From assembly GCA_022606425.2 (NCBI GenBank), contig JAHDVF020000445.1, forward strand, positions 1 to 64,000: DNA of 64,000 nucleotides, in the 5' to 3' direction. A program made the translations under genes and the position numbers. Under the pieces are notes generated by a model. It worked only from the letters and a program-made list of their open reading frames with translations, was not told the DNA's origin and ran no database searches. The stretch comes from Lepidostoma basale (Eukaryota; Arthropoda; Insecta; Trichoptera; Lepidostomatidae). How positions within the stretch are numbered: the stretch's first letter is position 1; every line of letters begins with the position of its first letter. Positions 42,148-52,079 of this stretch are shown one piece after another.

Positions 42148-42295
42148 GTAAAGGGTTTTTTAGTTCTTATCGTGTACAGTGAATGTATTATGTAGATTAA
42201 GCGATTTATTTGTAAGGGTTATGTAAAAATTTACTATAGAAAATAATAATGAACATGATTTGCCATTAGTCTTCGATTAAAAATCCTAAAATATA

Positions 42296-42400
42296 ACTAA
42301 CTAACTAACTAACCATCACGCCATTTCCCCGGAGAGGTGGATCGCCACACTGGCCTGTCCTGGCATAACTCTCGAGATTCCTCTACATCCATACATCTTA
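42296..42400 (-). pseudogene. LINE-I 3' tail
   Basis: ACTAACTAACTAACCATCAC then GCCATTTCCCCGGAGAGGTG, and up to CTACATCCATACATCTT. About 100 bases of a minus-strand copy. Confidence 0.7.
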
Positions 42401-42559
42401 AAATATCTTAATATATATTAATATCTTAATAAATATCTTTACATATATCGTAAAATATTGTATGATAAACTTAAGGCGTTAACACTGTGGAATTCCACAA
42501 TGACGAATTTTTATGAATCAAAACCCTCAAATGATTTTACTGAAATCTCTTGATGGAAG

Positions 42560-42790
42560 TTCATTTTAAATAATAATTAAATAAAACGATGTTTTTTATA
42601 ACAACTTCCATTTTTGTCTTTATTTAGACAGCGACCGGTTTCGCCAGGTTCGCTGGCATCGACAGACTGGTAACACTATTGTAAACTTAGTCCTTTATAT
42701 ACATACAGATCAGGGGTAGTAAACATGATTCTATAGAAAAATATTCTTCAAATATTTATGTAAATTTTTCTGAATTTAAATATTGGTATT
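42560..42790. repeat. Dispersed repeat of unknown type
   Basis: CAGCGACCGGTTTCGCCAGG and GCTGGCATCGACAGACTGGT form a fold-back-like centre. The following TACATACAGATCAGGGGTAG stretch matches 15915-16000. This could be a further fold-back family. Confidence 0.45.
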
Positions 42791-42934
42791 ACAGGTGATG
42801 AGGACAATGAGGTTCGTTTTTAATTCAATGGATTTGAAATTTTATTATCGCTTACATATTCATATATAATGTTTGAAAAATGGTAATTTTGTTTTAATTC
42901 AGTTTTAACAGTCCTTTTTCAGTAAAGACACATT

Positions 42935-43000
42935 TTTTAAAAATATAATAAAATTGTTTACATGATCTGACAGATGTTATAAAGATTTATTTTGGAACGT
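42935..43000. repeat. FB-B fragment
   Basis: AAAATATAATAAAATTGTTT, ACATGATCTGACAGATGTTA and TAAAGATTTATTT match the inner arm and centre of FB-B. Confidence 0.6.
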
Positions 43001-43023
43001 ATATGCTTTTTTTATAACAAATA

Positions 43024-43998
43024 TTAGGTCCTTACATATGAAATTGGCGTTTTGCCGTACTGGCAACTTTGATCTCAAATAACTTCTCTTTGGTTAGAAA
43101 ATCCAAATTCAAATTTATACAGCTATTTACTCAAGTATTTGTGTTTCGAAAATTATAATTCATTTGTTTTTTCCTCAATTGCTTTTTTTCTTTGCGTAAA
43201 TCAGTTTACAAAATGGAAAACTTGAAATATCGCGTTATTTACGAGTACGAGTTCCACCGTGGCACCAGTGCTGCAGAAACGGCTCGAAGGATTAATGATG
43301 TGTATGGCGACGGTGCCGCAAAAGAAAACACAGTGCGTTTTTGGTTCCAACGTTTTCGTTCTGGAAATTTCGACCTGCAGAACAAGCCCCGTAGACGGCC
43401 GGAGACCAAAGTTGATAATGAAGAATTGAAGGCTATTGTGGAAGCGGATCCATTGCAAACCACGTCCGAGTTAGCTGCAGGCTGCGGTGTTAGTGATTAA
43501 ACTGTTTTAATCCACTTGAAGCAAATTGGGAAGGTGAAAAACTTGAAAGGTGGGTATCTCACGAATTGAGTGAAGCAAATCAACAAACGCGCGTTGACTG
43601 CTGCGTTGCATTACTCAACCGGCACAATAATGAAGGAATTTTGAATCGAATGAAAAGTGATGAACCTGTGATGAAAAGTGGATCTTGTATGATAATCGGA
43701 AGCGCTCATCGCAATGGCTGAACCCTGCCGAACCAGCCAAACCATGCCCCAAGCGAAAATTGACTCCAAAAAAGTTACTTGTGAGCGTTTGGTGGACTAG
43801 TGCTGGTGTCGTTCACTACGTTTTCTTAAATCTGGCCAGACGATTACGGCAGATGTCTTTTGTCAGCAACTGCAAACCATGATGGAAAAGCTAGCTGCTA
43901 AACAACCGAGGCTGGTTAATCGCTCTAGGCCACTGCTGCTTCATGATAACGCTAGACCACACACTGCATAACAGACAGCTACCAAATTAGAAGAGCTT
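43024..43998 (+). pseudogene. Cecropia-type mariner element, transposase relic, 3' truncated
   Basis: A TA target site is followed by the 5' terminal repeat TTAGGTCCTTACATATGAAA. The transposase starts at 43213 (MENLKYRVIYEYEFHRGTSA) and reads through the paired HTH region (NTVRFWFQRFRSGNFDLQNK) to GVSD, where a nonsense codon replaces the next residue (TAA at 43498). Further frames hold LIHLKQIGKVKNL, WVSHELSEANQQTR, the WILYDN-type region (43685), LLVSVWWTSAGVVHYVFL and LLHDNARPHTA, the second catalytic region of the D,D34D class. At least one frameshift and a local scrambled segment near 43650 are present. The element is cut after KLEEL at 43998 by a LINE-I start; the last part and 3' repeat are missing. 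Confidence 0.9.
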
Positions 43999-44463
43999 AT
44001 GTATGGAAGCGAAGCATGGAACTGGCAAAAGAAGGATGAAAGTAGAATAAATGCAGTAGAAATGAGATCTCTTAGACGAATGTGCGAATACTCTGTGTAT
44101 GAGTGTCGAATGAAAATATAAGAAGTGAATGCGGTGCGAATGATGGTGTCATGAACAAAATAATGAATGGATCATTAAGATGGTTTGGGCATATGGAAAG
44201 AATGAATGAAGAAAGAATGGTAAAAAAATTATATGTAAATGATGTAAATGGAACCAGAAATAGAGCAAGACCGAGGAAAACGTGGCACTCAAATATTGAA
44301 TGTCGGCCATGTGAGGAGTCAGAGAAATCGACGCGCGTGCATGACACTATGTATGAATGTTGAGGAAGCGAGAGAAATTTATCAGGAAAAAAAGTGTGGA
44401 AGTACATTCTTTCTGCCTACCCCTTCGGGGAGACGGCGTGATGGTTAGTTAGTTAGTTAGTTT
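43999..44463 (+). pseudogene. LINE-I copy abutting the dpr-like exon 2 splice donor
   Basis: It begins MYGSEAWNWQKKDESRINAV and EMRSLRRMCEYSVYE, then VSNENIRSECGANDGVMNKI, RWFGHMERMNEERMVKKLY, and the RPRKTWHSNIECRPC/CMNVEEAREI part after a small frame change. It ends CGGGGAGACGGCGTGATGG and (TTAG)n at 44444-44463. It is 5' truncated and starts exactly at the mariner break. Its tail runs up to about 6 to 9 bases from the exon 2 donor on the opposite strand. The two long frames (44103 and 44248) are parts of one broken ORF. Confidence 0.85.
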
Positions 44464-44469
44464 ATGTAC

Positions 44470-44687
44470 CTGGAAACTGATTGCCAGTCCTTCGTGCAGC
44501 CACTGAACGTTGGGCACACTCCTGGAGATGAGCCTTTGCGGACGGTCCCACTTTGGATCGCCTCCGAGATGCAGCCGGCATTCAAATGTTACTGTGGAGC
44601 CCATTTTGACGTATTGCTGTCGGGGTCCTGATATCGAGGCTTTCACCACAGAGCTTGGAGGAAGGGGCGAGTCTTTAAGCGGGACCT
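44470..44687 (-). CDS. dpr-like gene, exon encoding first half of Ig domain 2
   Basis: Acceptor TTCAATTTCCAG ends at 44688. The first two bases AG complete a codon begun by the phase-1 G of the exon at 47441, giving VSEVPLKDSPLPPSS at the junction, the VP linker expected between dpr Ig domains. Then come QYVKMGSTVTFECRLHLGGD with the first Ig cysteine, and VPNVQWLHEGLAISFQ with the core tryptophan. It ends in phase 0 at CAG|GTACAT. The donor is weaker than consensus and is followed at once by LINE-I tail sequence. The frame is fully open and GC-richer than the flanks. It extends about 13 codons further 5' than the Met-initiated frame suggests. Confidence 0.88.
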
Positions 44688-44689
44688 CT

Positions 44690-44875
44690 GGAAATTGAAG
44701 AAAATAAGCTGTTGATTATTATTGAACTTAATAGATGTTGTCTTAGTCAACTTGGCGAAGCTCCGTTGTCCAAAGAGTCCATGCGTCAGTGATTATTGAC
44801 TTATTATTATATACAATATGTATATCTGAGGATGTAGATCACCTCCGAAACATGTCGTGGTTAATATTTTAATTA
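44690..44875. other. Intronic DNA next to exon 2
   Basis: Contains TGAGGATGTAGATCACCTCC then GAAACATGTCGTGG, a motif shared (inverted) with 16810-16850 (ACGACATGTTTTGGAGGATA). It is a small dispersed repeat; nothing else. Confidence 0.4.
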
Positions 44876-44879
44876 AATG

Positions 44880-45420
44880 AATAAACTAACTTACTAACTA
44901 ACCATCATGCCATCTCCCCGGAGGGGTAAGCTGTGAAGAAGAAACGCCATACCGTTCTGTCCTGACATACCTCTCTTGATTCCTACACATTCATACATCG
45001 TTACATGCACGTTCGTCGATTTTTTCGACTACGAATGTGACGGCCTTTCAGTATTTAATTAATGTGGGTCATGCCATGCTTTTCTTGATCTTACACGACT
45101 TCTCATTCCCCTCACACTGCTAATACACAACATTTTAACTATTCTTCTCTCGTCCATTCCTTCTATATGTCCAAACCATCGGAGGGATTCATTTTAAATT
45201 TAACATATGATGCAATCATCTGCTTTACATTTCTTCCTTATTTCGTCGTTCGGTATTCGTTTTCTCGCTCATTCTTCTCATTTCTTTCATTCTTATTTAC
45301 CAGCTCCAAGCTTGGCACTAAAACTCCATTATGTACTGCCAGCTTTGCTTTTGAAATATTTATATTTGCAGAGATGACTTTGGGAGCGTCATTAATTGTA
45401 TTCCCAACACCGACCCTTCT
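44880..45420 (-). pseudogene. LINE-I copy
   Basis: The minus copy opens with TTACTAACTAACCATCATGC and runs through CATGCCATGCTTTTCTTGAT and CCTTCTATATGTCCAAACCA to TTGGCACTAAAACTCCATTA and ACACCGACCCTTCTGG. It covers the region from MYGSEA-like to the tail with many breaks. It lies between dpr-like exons 1 and 2. Confidence 0.7.
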
Positions 45421-45539
45421 GGTTTATACGAGTATTAAAACGTGTATTACTTCGTATGTTGCAGATACATATGATATAATTTCTGTTAATACATTTTCCT
45501 TTATTGCGAATACATTTGAGGATTTTTAAATACGTTTTT

Positions 45540-45840
45540 GAGCCGAGCAGTTTGAAATATTTGAGACATGCAGCGCAAGGAACTTGTGAAGAATTCAAAC
45601 TCCTTACAAAGAACCCCCGCGGGTGAACCGCACGTTTCAAATATTTGCGGTTCTGGAATGATAGGTGGAACAAGCTCGGGATATTTCCAGTTTTCAGTTT
45701 AACGTTTGGTGGCCCGATACACTCGTCCTGGCTTTACATATCAAGTGGGACAACAGCTGAATAAAGCTTTTTTTTCACCAATGAAATGCGTTCTTGTATC
45801 TTTCCGTTTTCCTTATTTTTGGGATATAGAATTTTATCAA
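45540..45840. other. GC-richer unrecognised segment
   Basis: Facing TTTGAAATATTTGAGACATG and GCACGTTTCAAATATTTGCG segments give a weak inverted repeat about 75 bases apart. No exon was convincing. It could be a decayed MITE or a conserved intronic element. Confidence 0.3.
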
Positions 45841-45849
45841 AGAAAGCAA

Positions 45850-46465
45850 AAATGACCGCTCACTATGGCATGGCGAGAACGGATAGTGACGTAAAAAAAA
45901 AGGGTTGGTGCGGGTAATAAAGTGAATGGAGCTATGAAAACGGTTATTGGAAACAAAAATTGCGGTAACAATGAGACGTGTGTGCGGTAAAATGATGTAC
46001 GACAGAGTTTCAAATTCTGATATTAGGAAGGAGAGTAAACGGAAGAAAGTATTATTAACAAGATTATGAAAGAATCACTGCATTGGTTTGCATAGACAAT
46101 GAAATAATGCTTAGAAGTTTATGCTTTAACAATGTGAATGGTGGTGGACCGAGGAAAAAATGGCTTCTTCTCCGGTCTTAATCTAATGATTGGTCTGCAG
46201 CAAGGCGACGCATCTTCTCTTCCACTCCGCATCTTCTCTTCCACTTCGGTAAACATACAAAAAATGGCATGACCAAATTAATACAAATTTAAAGGCTATG
46301 TTAGAAGTCGAAAGAAGGCTATGTTAGAAGACGAAAGAAAGAAGAAGAATTGTTTGTCTCGCTGTATGAATGTGGAGGTAATTAGAGAGATGTGTCAGGA
46401 AATAAAAGTGTGGCAATACGTTCTCTCTGCTTAACCTTCCGGAAAAACGGCATGTTATTTGTTGT
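45850..46465 (+). pseudogene. LINE-I copy, strongly decayed
   Basis: Plus-strand remnants include GVGNKVNGAMKTVIGN-type (45905), MRRVCGKMMYDRVSNSDIRK (45970) and IMKESLHWF-type. An insertion at 46160-46255 carries duplicated CGCATCTTCTCTTCCACT. Then come the HDQINTNLK and CLAVMNVEVIRE-type regions and TTCCGGAAAAACGGCATG. Confidence 0.7.
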
Positions 46466-46874
46466 TGCGCAAAATAATTTTTGATTTTGCAAAACTTTTT
46501 TTTTTTATATTTTTTTGTTTTGTTAACCCACCGAGATTACAACAAAAAAAATGCAATAACAAGCCAAGAAAATAATGGTAAATTATATACCATAAGTATC
46601 AAATGTGACGGCTTAGACTAGCTTTCGAAGAAAAGGCTAGCTTTTAAGCTCCGTGACGTTCAACCGTGCAGGCTAAGGTACGAGTACAAACTAATAAAGT
46701 TTTATAGAAAACTTTTTATTAACTGGAATGAAGTGAAGTTTACGATAAAGAATATATTTTTAAATAAGCATTAAAGGTTTTATAGATATCACTTAATTAA
46801 TAATAAAATATATATACATACGTAGAAATGAGATCTCTTGGACGAGTAAATCTGTATATTTTTTATGATACTGC

Positions 46875-46990
46875 ATTTGGTTTTAGCGTTTTATTACACA
46901 TCCTTCTAAAAATCTAATCGAAATCTTTCTTCTCTCATTTCGGTTCCATATATAAGAGTTGAAACCAGAACTCTATTATTTGATTAAGGT
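46875..46990 (-). pseudogene. LINE-I internal remnant
   Basis: CATTTCGGTTCCATATATAA and GAGTTGAAACCAGAACTCTA are the reverse of the VLVSTLIYGTE-type region. About 100 bases. Confidence 0.45.
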
Positions 46991-47094
46991 TTTGACTCAT
47001 TGTACCAAATAAATGGTGAGAAAGGTTTTCTTTTAATATTTAAATTTACGTTTAATTTTATTTTTATAAAATAAAATAAAACTGTGTATTTAAT

Positions 47095-47250
47095 CACGAT
47101 ATGGTTATTATTATTAATGCGAACTAGTTTTGCTTTACACAAGCTTCATAAGGATAATATATTAACTTATTTTAGTTATTATATTGCCCTGGTGAAGCTT
47201 GGGTTCAAGCGAAACTAGTTGGCATTAATTATAATAACTATACTGTGGCT
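47095..47250. mobile_element. Small MITE or fold-back
   Basis: TATGGTTATTATTATTAATG, then CGAACTAGTTTTGCTT and AGCTTCAT, is mirrored by ATGAAGCTTG-like sequence, AAGCGAAACTAGTTGGCATT and AATTATAATAACTATA. Arms about 70 bases, imperfect. No coding capacity. It lies in the intron just downstream of dpr-like exon 1. Confidence 0.65.
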
Positions 47251-47440
47251 AAATACAATGTGTTATATTATTTAATATCTAAAAGTTTAAATGTCTAACC
47301 ACAAAGTGAGTGTTTATATGAAAAAATGTGTTTTATAATTATTGTTCTTTATATAGATCTAACAATCTGTGGCACAGAAATCGTGTATTATGGGAAGATG
47401 AAGACCAATTGTATTTATTGTATAAAAAGGTGTAACTTAC

Positions 47441-47651
47441 CTGAAACTTTTAAACTGAAGAATCGATTCATTTTAGGATCTGTATTGACTTGACATTCAT
47501 ATTTCCCAACATCGGATATTCTGGACTTCTTTATTCTTAGAGTCCAGGACTCTGATTCAGGATCGTAAAGGATATCGAATCTGGGATCGGCTGTGAAGGT
47601 CACTTTCCCACTCGTCAAGATCTGGAGGTCCTTTGTGCGTATCCATGACAC
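47441..47651 (-). CDS. dpr-like gene, exon encoding second half of Ig domain 1
   Basis: A long pyrimidine tract and ACAG acceptor precede 47651. The exon starts in phase 0 with VSWIRTKDLQILTSGKVTFT, continues ADPRFDILYDPESESWTLRI and SRISDVGKYECQVNTDPKMN, and ends FFSLKVS with donor G|GTAAGT. VSWIR-xxDxxILT, the RF-xxx-x-P-x-xxWTLxI run and YECQVxTxPK are diagnostic for dpr Ig1. This exon-intron boundary before VSWIR is the usual one in dpr genes. The domain's first half, with the first cysteine, must lie upstream (above 47651), but I could not find it. The protein is expected at neuronal surfaces. The paralogue is not identifiable from this part. Confidence 0.92.
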
Positions 47652-47659
47652 CTGTAAAA

Positions 47660-48160
47660 AAAATATTGTCAATTTTCATAAAAAACCTTGAAAGCCTCAT
47701 TTTTTTAAATATCTTTGCAAGTAAAACGTGACATTTCCATTAAATGTTAATAAAAAAACTTAATAAATTAGGTTGTCATTCTTATTCAATATAAAAGAAC
47801 TTATTATATTTCTATTTTTATTTTTTATAAACTCTCTAATAATTTTTTTTCTGAATTTGTCAACTACCTCATAGAAAAAGAATATTTATTTAATAAAGAT
47901 ATTGGCGCTGAAATTTTGCATGTTAATAATAGAAATATAACTTTGAGCAATCTCGACATTTTAGAAATTAAAAAAGCTATTAAAAATAAAGAAAATATTA
48001 TAGGTAATCAAATAAATTTAATGTCAAGTCCAATCATTGATTTATTTCCTTTGTTGTAAATAATTACCTGAACCACAATAAGAACATTATATTGTCATTT
48101 TAAATTTTAAATTGAATCATAATATTTGTTATAACAAAAGCATAAAAGTTCCAAAATAAA
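47660..48160. other. Intronic AT-rich DNA
   Basis: A plus-strand stretch at 47820-48040 reads with few stops (FLNLSTTS, NIYLIKILALKFCMLIIEI) but is AT-driven. Nothing is recognised. Confidence 0.35.
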
Positions 48161-48164
48161 TATT

Positions 48165-48365
48165 TTTCACATCTCTCAGATCACATAATCTGTTTACATA
48201 AACAACAACAATTTTATAATATTTTTAAAAATGTGTATCTTTACTGAAGAAGGACTGTTTGTCTGAAACATGTCTACATAATTTTTTTTTTGTTAGTGTT
48301 GTATATACAAAGTGTATAAAAAATAAAATAGAAATAAATCATCATAACAACACAAACTAGAAGGA
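48165..48365. repeat. FB-B, right half
   Basis: AACAATTTTATAATATTTTT, GAAGAAGGACTGTTTGTCTG, AAACATGTCTACATAA and AGTGTTGTATATACAAAGTG to AATCATCATAACAACACAAA match the right arm at 33080-33245. The left arm is missing or strongly decayed. Confidence 0.7.
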
Positions 48366-48475
48366 ACTTATTATAATTTACCATTTGATATAAAAATGGA
48401 TCAACCGAAAAAACAGTAGTGATAACCAGTGGCTTTTGATTTAGAATAGGACCAATTGTTTATTTGTTAAAACTT

Positions 48476-48636
48476 ATGAAAACGTTTGTTTTCTAGAAGT
48501 TTCATTATATTTTATGTAAAAAGCATGATTCGCCTGTCCAATGCATTATCAATTGGCATTTTTAATGCCTTGGACATACAAAACATGTCATACACAAAAA
48601 ATATAATAAAACTTCTAGAAAACAAACGTTTTCATT
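48476..48636. mobile_element. Fold-back element FB-A, complete copy
   Basis: An almost full palindrome of 161 bases: ATGAAAACGTTTGTTTTCTA then GAAGTTTCATTATATTTTAT on the left, ATATAATAAAACTTCTAGAA then AACAAACGTTTTCAT on the right, centre near GGCATTTTTAATGCC. The arms match over about 75 bases. This copy defines the ends of the family. The ORF at 48486 is only a reading through the palindrome. Confidence 0.85.
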
Positions 48637-48679
48637 CGTATAAATTAAATGGCATGATATTTAATAAGTTAATCATTTC

Positions 48680-49145
48680 TGATATGGAGTAATAACCCGA
48701 TTCTCTACAGCTTCGAAGAGATGGACATCTAATTACCCATTTCTTTAGATCAATTAGGGGATACTTCGAGAACTCGGCCGTACTGGAGGGTGTTCGGCTT
48801 TTTGTCCCCGATAGATATCTCCGACAGCGACAACACAGATTGTTTTACCTACCGGCCGCCAGAACCAATCTGCCTCTGGTGACACCGGTGGGAAGAGCAA
48901 TTAGTCAATTAATTAATGAACGCTGTCTCCTCGGAGATCGACGTCTTTCATGTTAGTGAAAGTACGTTCAGAAGGCAAATACTCTTAATTCTGGAGAGTA
49001 TCCTGTCTTCCTAATGTTGAACCATCTCTTATGCGTTTCTGGTAGTATACTATATATAATATATTATTTTACCTGTTCTCAATAGATGCCTTAAAAATAA
49101 ATTTTGTAATGTCTGTTGATGAAATAAACTGATTTGATTTGATTT
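48680..49145 (+). pseudogene. LINE-IV 3' part
   Basis: Plus frames give GHLITHFFRSIRGYFENSAV, LEGVRLFVPDRYLRQRQHRL and FYLPAARTNLPLVTPVGRAI with small breaks. The 3' end follows: CTCTTATGCGTTTCTGGTAG, CTCAATAGATGCCTTAAAAA, AATAAACTGATTTG and (ATTTG)n at 49125-49150. It is the counterpart of 63390-64000 in opposite orientation. Confidence 0.8.
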
Positions 49146-49149
49146 GATA

Positions 49150-49615
49150 TATCTAAGGCGCATAAGGTTATATTAGGTAATAATTTTTATAATGCAGGGT
49201 TTCATTTCGCTACAAGTATTTCAGGGGTAGTGTGTGATTTCGCGTTCCCTCATTATACCCCGAGAAGGGAGGCCTCGGTGATACATATTCCGTTGTTAAA
49301 AATATATTCCGAGTAAGTTTAGAGAATTTTACGTTCTTACTTCTGTATAAAAACAAAGAATTACACCCTTACGAGAGGTTTTATCCCCCTTTGACAGCTC
49401 GTATTTTTTTAAATGATATAAGAAGAAACACGTTTTAGCTTTTTATTTTTCTCTACCAGAATACCAAATATGGGCATTATAAAAATAATAACTCTTTAAA
49501 AATAAAAATAAGAAGTACATTGGTGTTTTATTCAATCAGCAATGTTTGATATTTTAAATCAAATTTGTTTATTTCTCCAATTTGTGTTGTGGATTCATAA
49601 ACGAATAATCTTTAA
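49150..49615. other. Unrecognised DNA
   Basis: A GC-richer part at 49215-49290 (TTCGCGTTCCCTCATTATAC, GAAGGGAGGCCTCGGTGATA) has no ORF or repeat match; it could be a conserved element. The rest is AT-rich. Confidence 0.3.
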
Positions 49616-49619
49616 CAAA

Positions 49620-49870
49620 ACTTTGTTTAAATAGTCCATTGTTTTGGCCAAAACACTATGATAGTTCAACATTATTAACTGTTAAAAAATACAACGCTAT
49701 TTTCGGTTACTTATTTTTAACACTTAAAAGAAATATTGTTATTCCTGATGATGTCAACATAAGTTGACGAATAAGAAAATTTAAAAAAAACTGTAATACT
49801 ATTATATAAAAAGTGTTTTATGTTTTAATATTTTAACAATTAAAATCAGAATATTTTGTTATAATTAAAA
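49620..49870. mobile_element. FB-C copy, degenerate
   Basis: AAATAGTCCATTGTTTTGGC and CAAAACACTATGATAGTTC form the left end. The centre is CTGATGATGTCAACATAAGT and TGACGAATAAG. The right arm is eroded. The left end here is the best-preserved terminus of the family. Confidence 0.6.
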
Positions 49871-50029
49871 CGAACATGTTTTGAGACACTGGAGTCCTTT
49901 ATATGTGTAAATATTGGCAAAATCGTTACATATGTTATATTTTATATAAAATAAATAGACACAAGGGTGAATATTGAAGGCATATAAACAGCGCATTATT
50001 AACAACTGATGTTTGTTACACCTGATGAT

Positions 50030-50250
50030 GCATATATCGGTTAACAAAACACCTGTTTGTGTGGAGAGTTTTGACAACTGTTAAAATATTTTTTTGTGAT
50101 TTTATCATTTCCAATTGTTAAAGACACTCCCCATGAACAAAACAAATAATGTAACAACTTATGATGCCAATGTCGGTTGGCAAAACAGCTGCCACAAAAA
50201 ATAGTAAAACATTGTAATACCATAACGGCGTTTAAATTTTGTGTTAATAT
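50030..50250. repeat. FB-C copy, degenerate
   Basis: GATGATGCATATATCGGTTA, ACAAAACACCTGTTTGTG and TGATGCCAATGTCGGTTGGC, AAAACAGCTGCCACAAAAAA are two diverged FB-C cores next to each other. Confidence 0.5.
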
Positions 50251-50339
50251 AAAACTATTATTTCTAATTCTAACATGCTTAGAAATAACAATTATGATTT
50301 AATAATGAATTATATTTTCTAAATCCCCTCAACCGAAAA

Positions 50340-50560
50340 TCTTCATTAATAAAATCTAAAGGTGAACGTAAGCCCACGTGATTACAAGTGGAAAACAAAT
50401 GAATACCTCAAATGTGTTGCTTAGTCGTCAGCGGAGATTTTTACAAGGGGCTCTATTAAAGCAACAACCACGCTGGGGTGGGAGCCTCATAAGAGAGGGT
50501 TTACGATCAATATAATATTTCATCCCTTTGGGTCCCGAACGGGAACAATATTACGGCTTA
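50340..50560. promoter_or_regulatory. Candidate conserved non-coding element
   Basis: GC-richer, non-repetitive stretch with CGTCAGCGGAGATTTTTACA, ACCACGCTGGGGTGGGAGCC and CCGAACGGGAACAATATTAC. No frame without stops on either strand. Regulatory role is an inference from composition only. Confidence 0.25.
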
Positions 50561-50564
50561 GGAA

Positions 50565-51115
50565 TACAAATAAAAGGATGATCCGAAATATGTACATCTT
50601 ATTATGCGGCATTTTATTAGAATATTTTTAATATTATTTACGTACAAATTGTGAAAGGATTTGTATGGAAAAATATTGTTTATGTAATTCTTTGAGGTAC
50701 GCCTATATTTATATAAAAAATAACCTTATTTATGAAACCCTTATATACGGATATTAAACATGAAATTGAGAAAAAATAGCTTTGAACAAAGTGCCGTAGA
50801 AATTGGATCAGATATAAGAATCTTCAATATTACATAATATCGTTAAACTTTTAGAAAATTCAATTATGTAAAAAAAATAATGATTTTGAGTTACTAATGT
50901 AATGATTTTTGATGTCGAATATATTTGGTAAAAATCTCTAGAAAACAATAATTAAGCAATTAAATTTCATATTCAATGGAAAACCGTTTTTCTGGTTATG
51001 AGTTTATTTTTCTCGATATATTTCGAAGGTTTTATGGTGTACATTCAGAATCAGTAGAACGAAATAAATTAAGAAAAATTAAGTCAAAGGTGGATAAAAA
51101 AGATGGTTGAATATA
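50565..51115. other. AT-rich DNA, nothing recognised
   Basis: No ORF or repeat match. Confidence 0.4.
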
Positions 51116-51119
51116 AGTG

Positions 51120-51670
51120 CCAAAATGAGCTGAGTGTCAGTGAGCTGTCTATCGTATGCAGATGACGCTGTCGTAGTTGTAGACAACGAGCATGAACTAC
51201 AAGAATAGTATGTTTAGAAAGAATGGGCGAGTGGAGAGGGATATTGAAGGAAGGGTTGGGGCAGGCAACGAAGTGAATGGTGCACTAAAAGTTTTCATCG
51301 CAAACAAAATCTATCCAAAAGAGCGAAAATGGCAGTGTACAATGGTGTTGTTTTACCGACCTTTATGTATGGAAGCGAAGCATGGAACTAGCAAAAGAAG
51401 TATGAAAGTAGAATAAATGCAGTAGAAATGAGATCTCTTAGACCAATATGTGAAAATGTTTATGATAAAGTGTCGAATGAAAATATAAGAAGTGAATGAA
51501 GTGCGAATGAAAGTGTTATGAACAAAATAATCAAAGTATCATTAAGATGGTTCGGACGTATGGAAAGAATGCATGAAGAAAAAATGGTTTAAAAAAGTAT
51601 ATGTCAATGGATAAATAGACTACAAACTAGAAATAAAGGAACAACTAGGAAAACGTGCCACGACCTGATA
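51120..51670 (+). pseudogene. LINE-I copy including the end of the RT domain
   Basis: LSYADDAVVVVDNEHELQ-type sequence (51150-51205) preserves the YADD region after a frame change. Then come MFRKNGRVERDIEGRVGAGN, EVNGALKVFIANKIYPKERK, a frameshifted LYGSEAWN, and NENIRSE, RWFGRMERMHEEKMV-type parts. It ends before the GRPRKTW tail. It is the longest LINE-I copy after 16925. Confidence 0.75.
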
Positions 51671-52075
51671 AATTATCATAATTTTATTTATTTTCAACGA
51701 ACTTCTGCCAAATTTTAAATAACAACAATATTAAGTTTTACACGACATGATTCAAAAGATGATCATCGAAATTACGATGAAATGAGAAAAAACTGAGAAA
51801 AAAAAACTCGAAAGAGAAAATATAAGCAAGACGTTTTTTTTTTATTTAACAGTTATTAAAATATTAAGGTATCATAGTGTTTCGGCCAAAACAATGGACT
51901 ATTTAGGAAATATAAGTGTTTGAACCACGAAATTCTATCGTATTAACGCCTTAAGTTTATCAAAAAATAATCTAATTTCTTATTTAAAAATGGGTATTCT
52001 GGTTTTATTCGTACTTAGAACCGTATATTTTCTGAATATAAATAACTAAATTCCGACATTTAAAAAAAACAACGA
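51670..52075. other. Repeat remnants
   Basis: 51835-51920 contains TTTAACAGTTATTAAAATAT, then AGTGTTTCGGCCAAAACAAT and GGACTATTTA, the right end of an FB-C element. 51935-51965 (CGTATTAACGCCTTAAGTTT) is the reverse of the dispersed segment at 42470. Confidence 0.5.
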
Positions 52076-52079
52076 AGAT

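Noticed and set aside
44444..44463. (TTAG)n runs as telomere-like repeats
   Set aside because: They are always attached to the LINE-I or SINE-like A 3' end, and insect telomere repeat is TTAGG.
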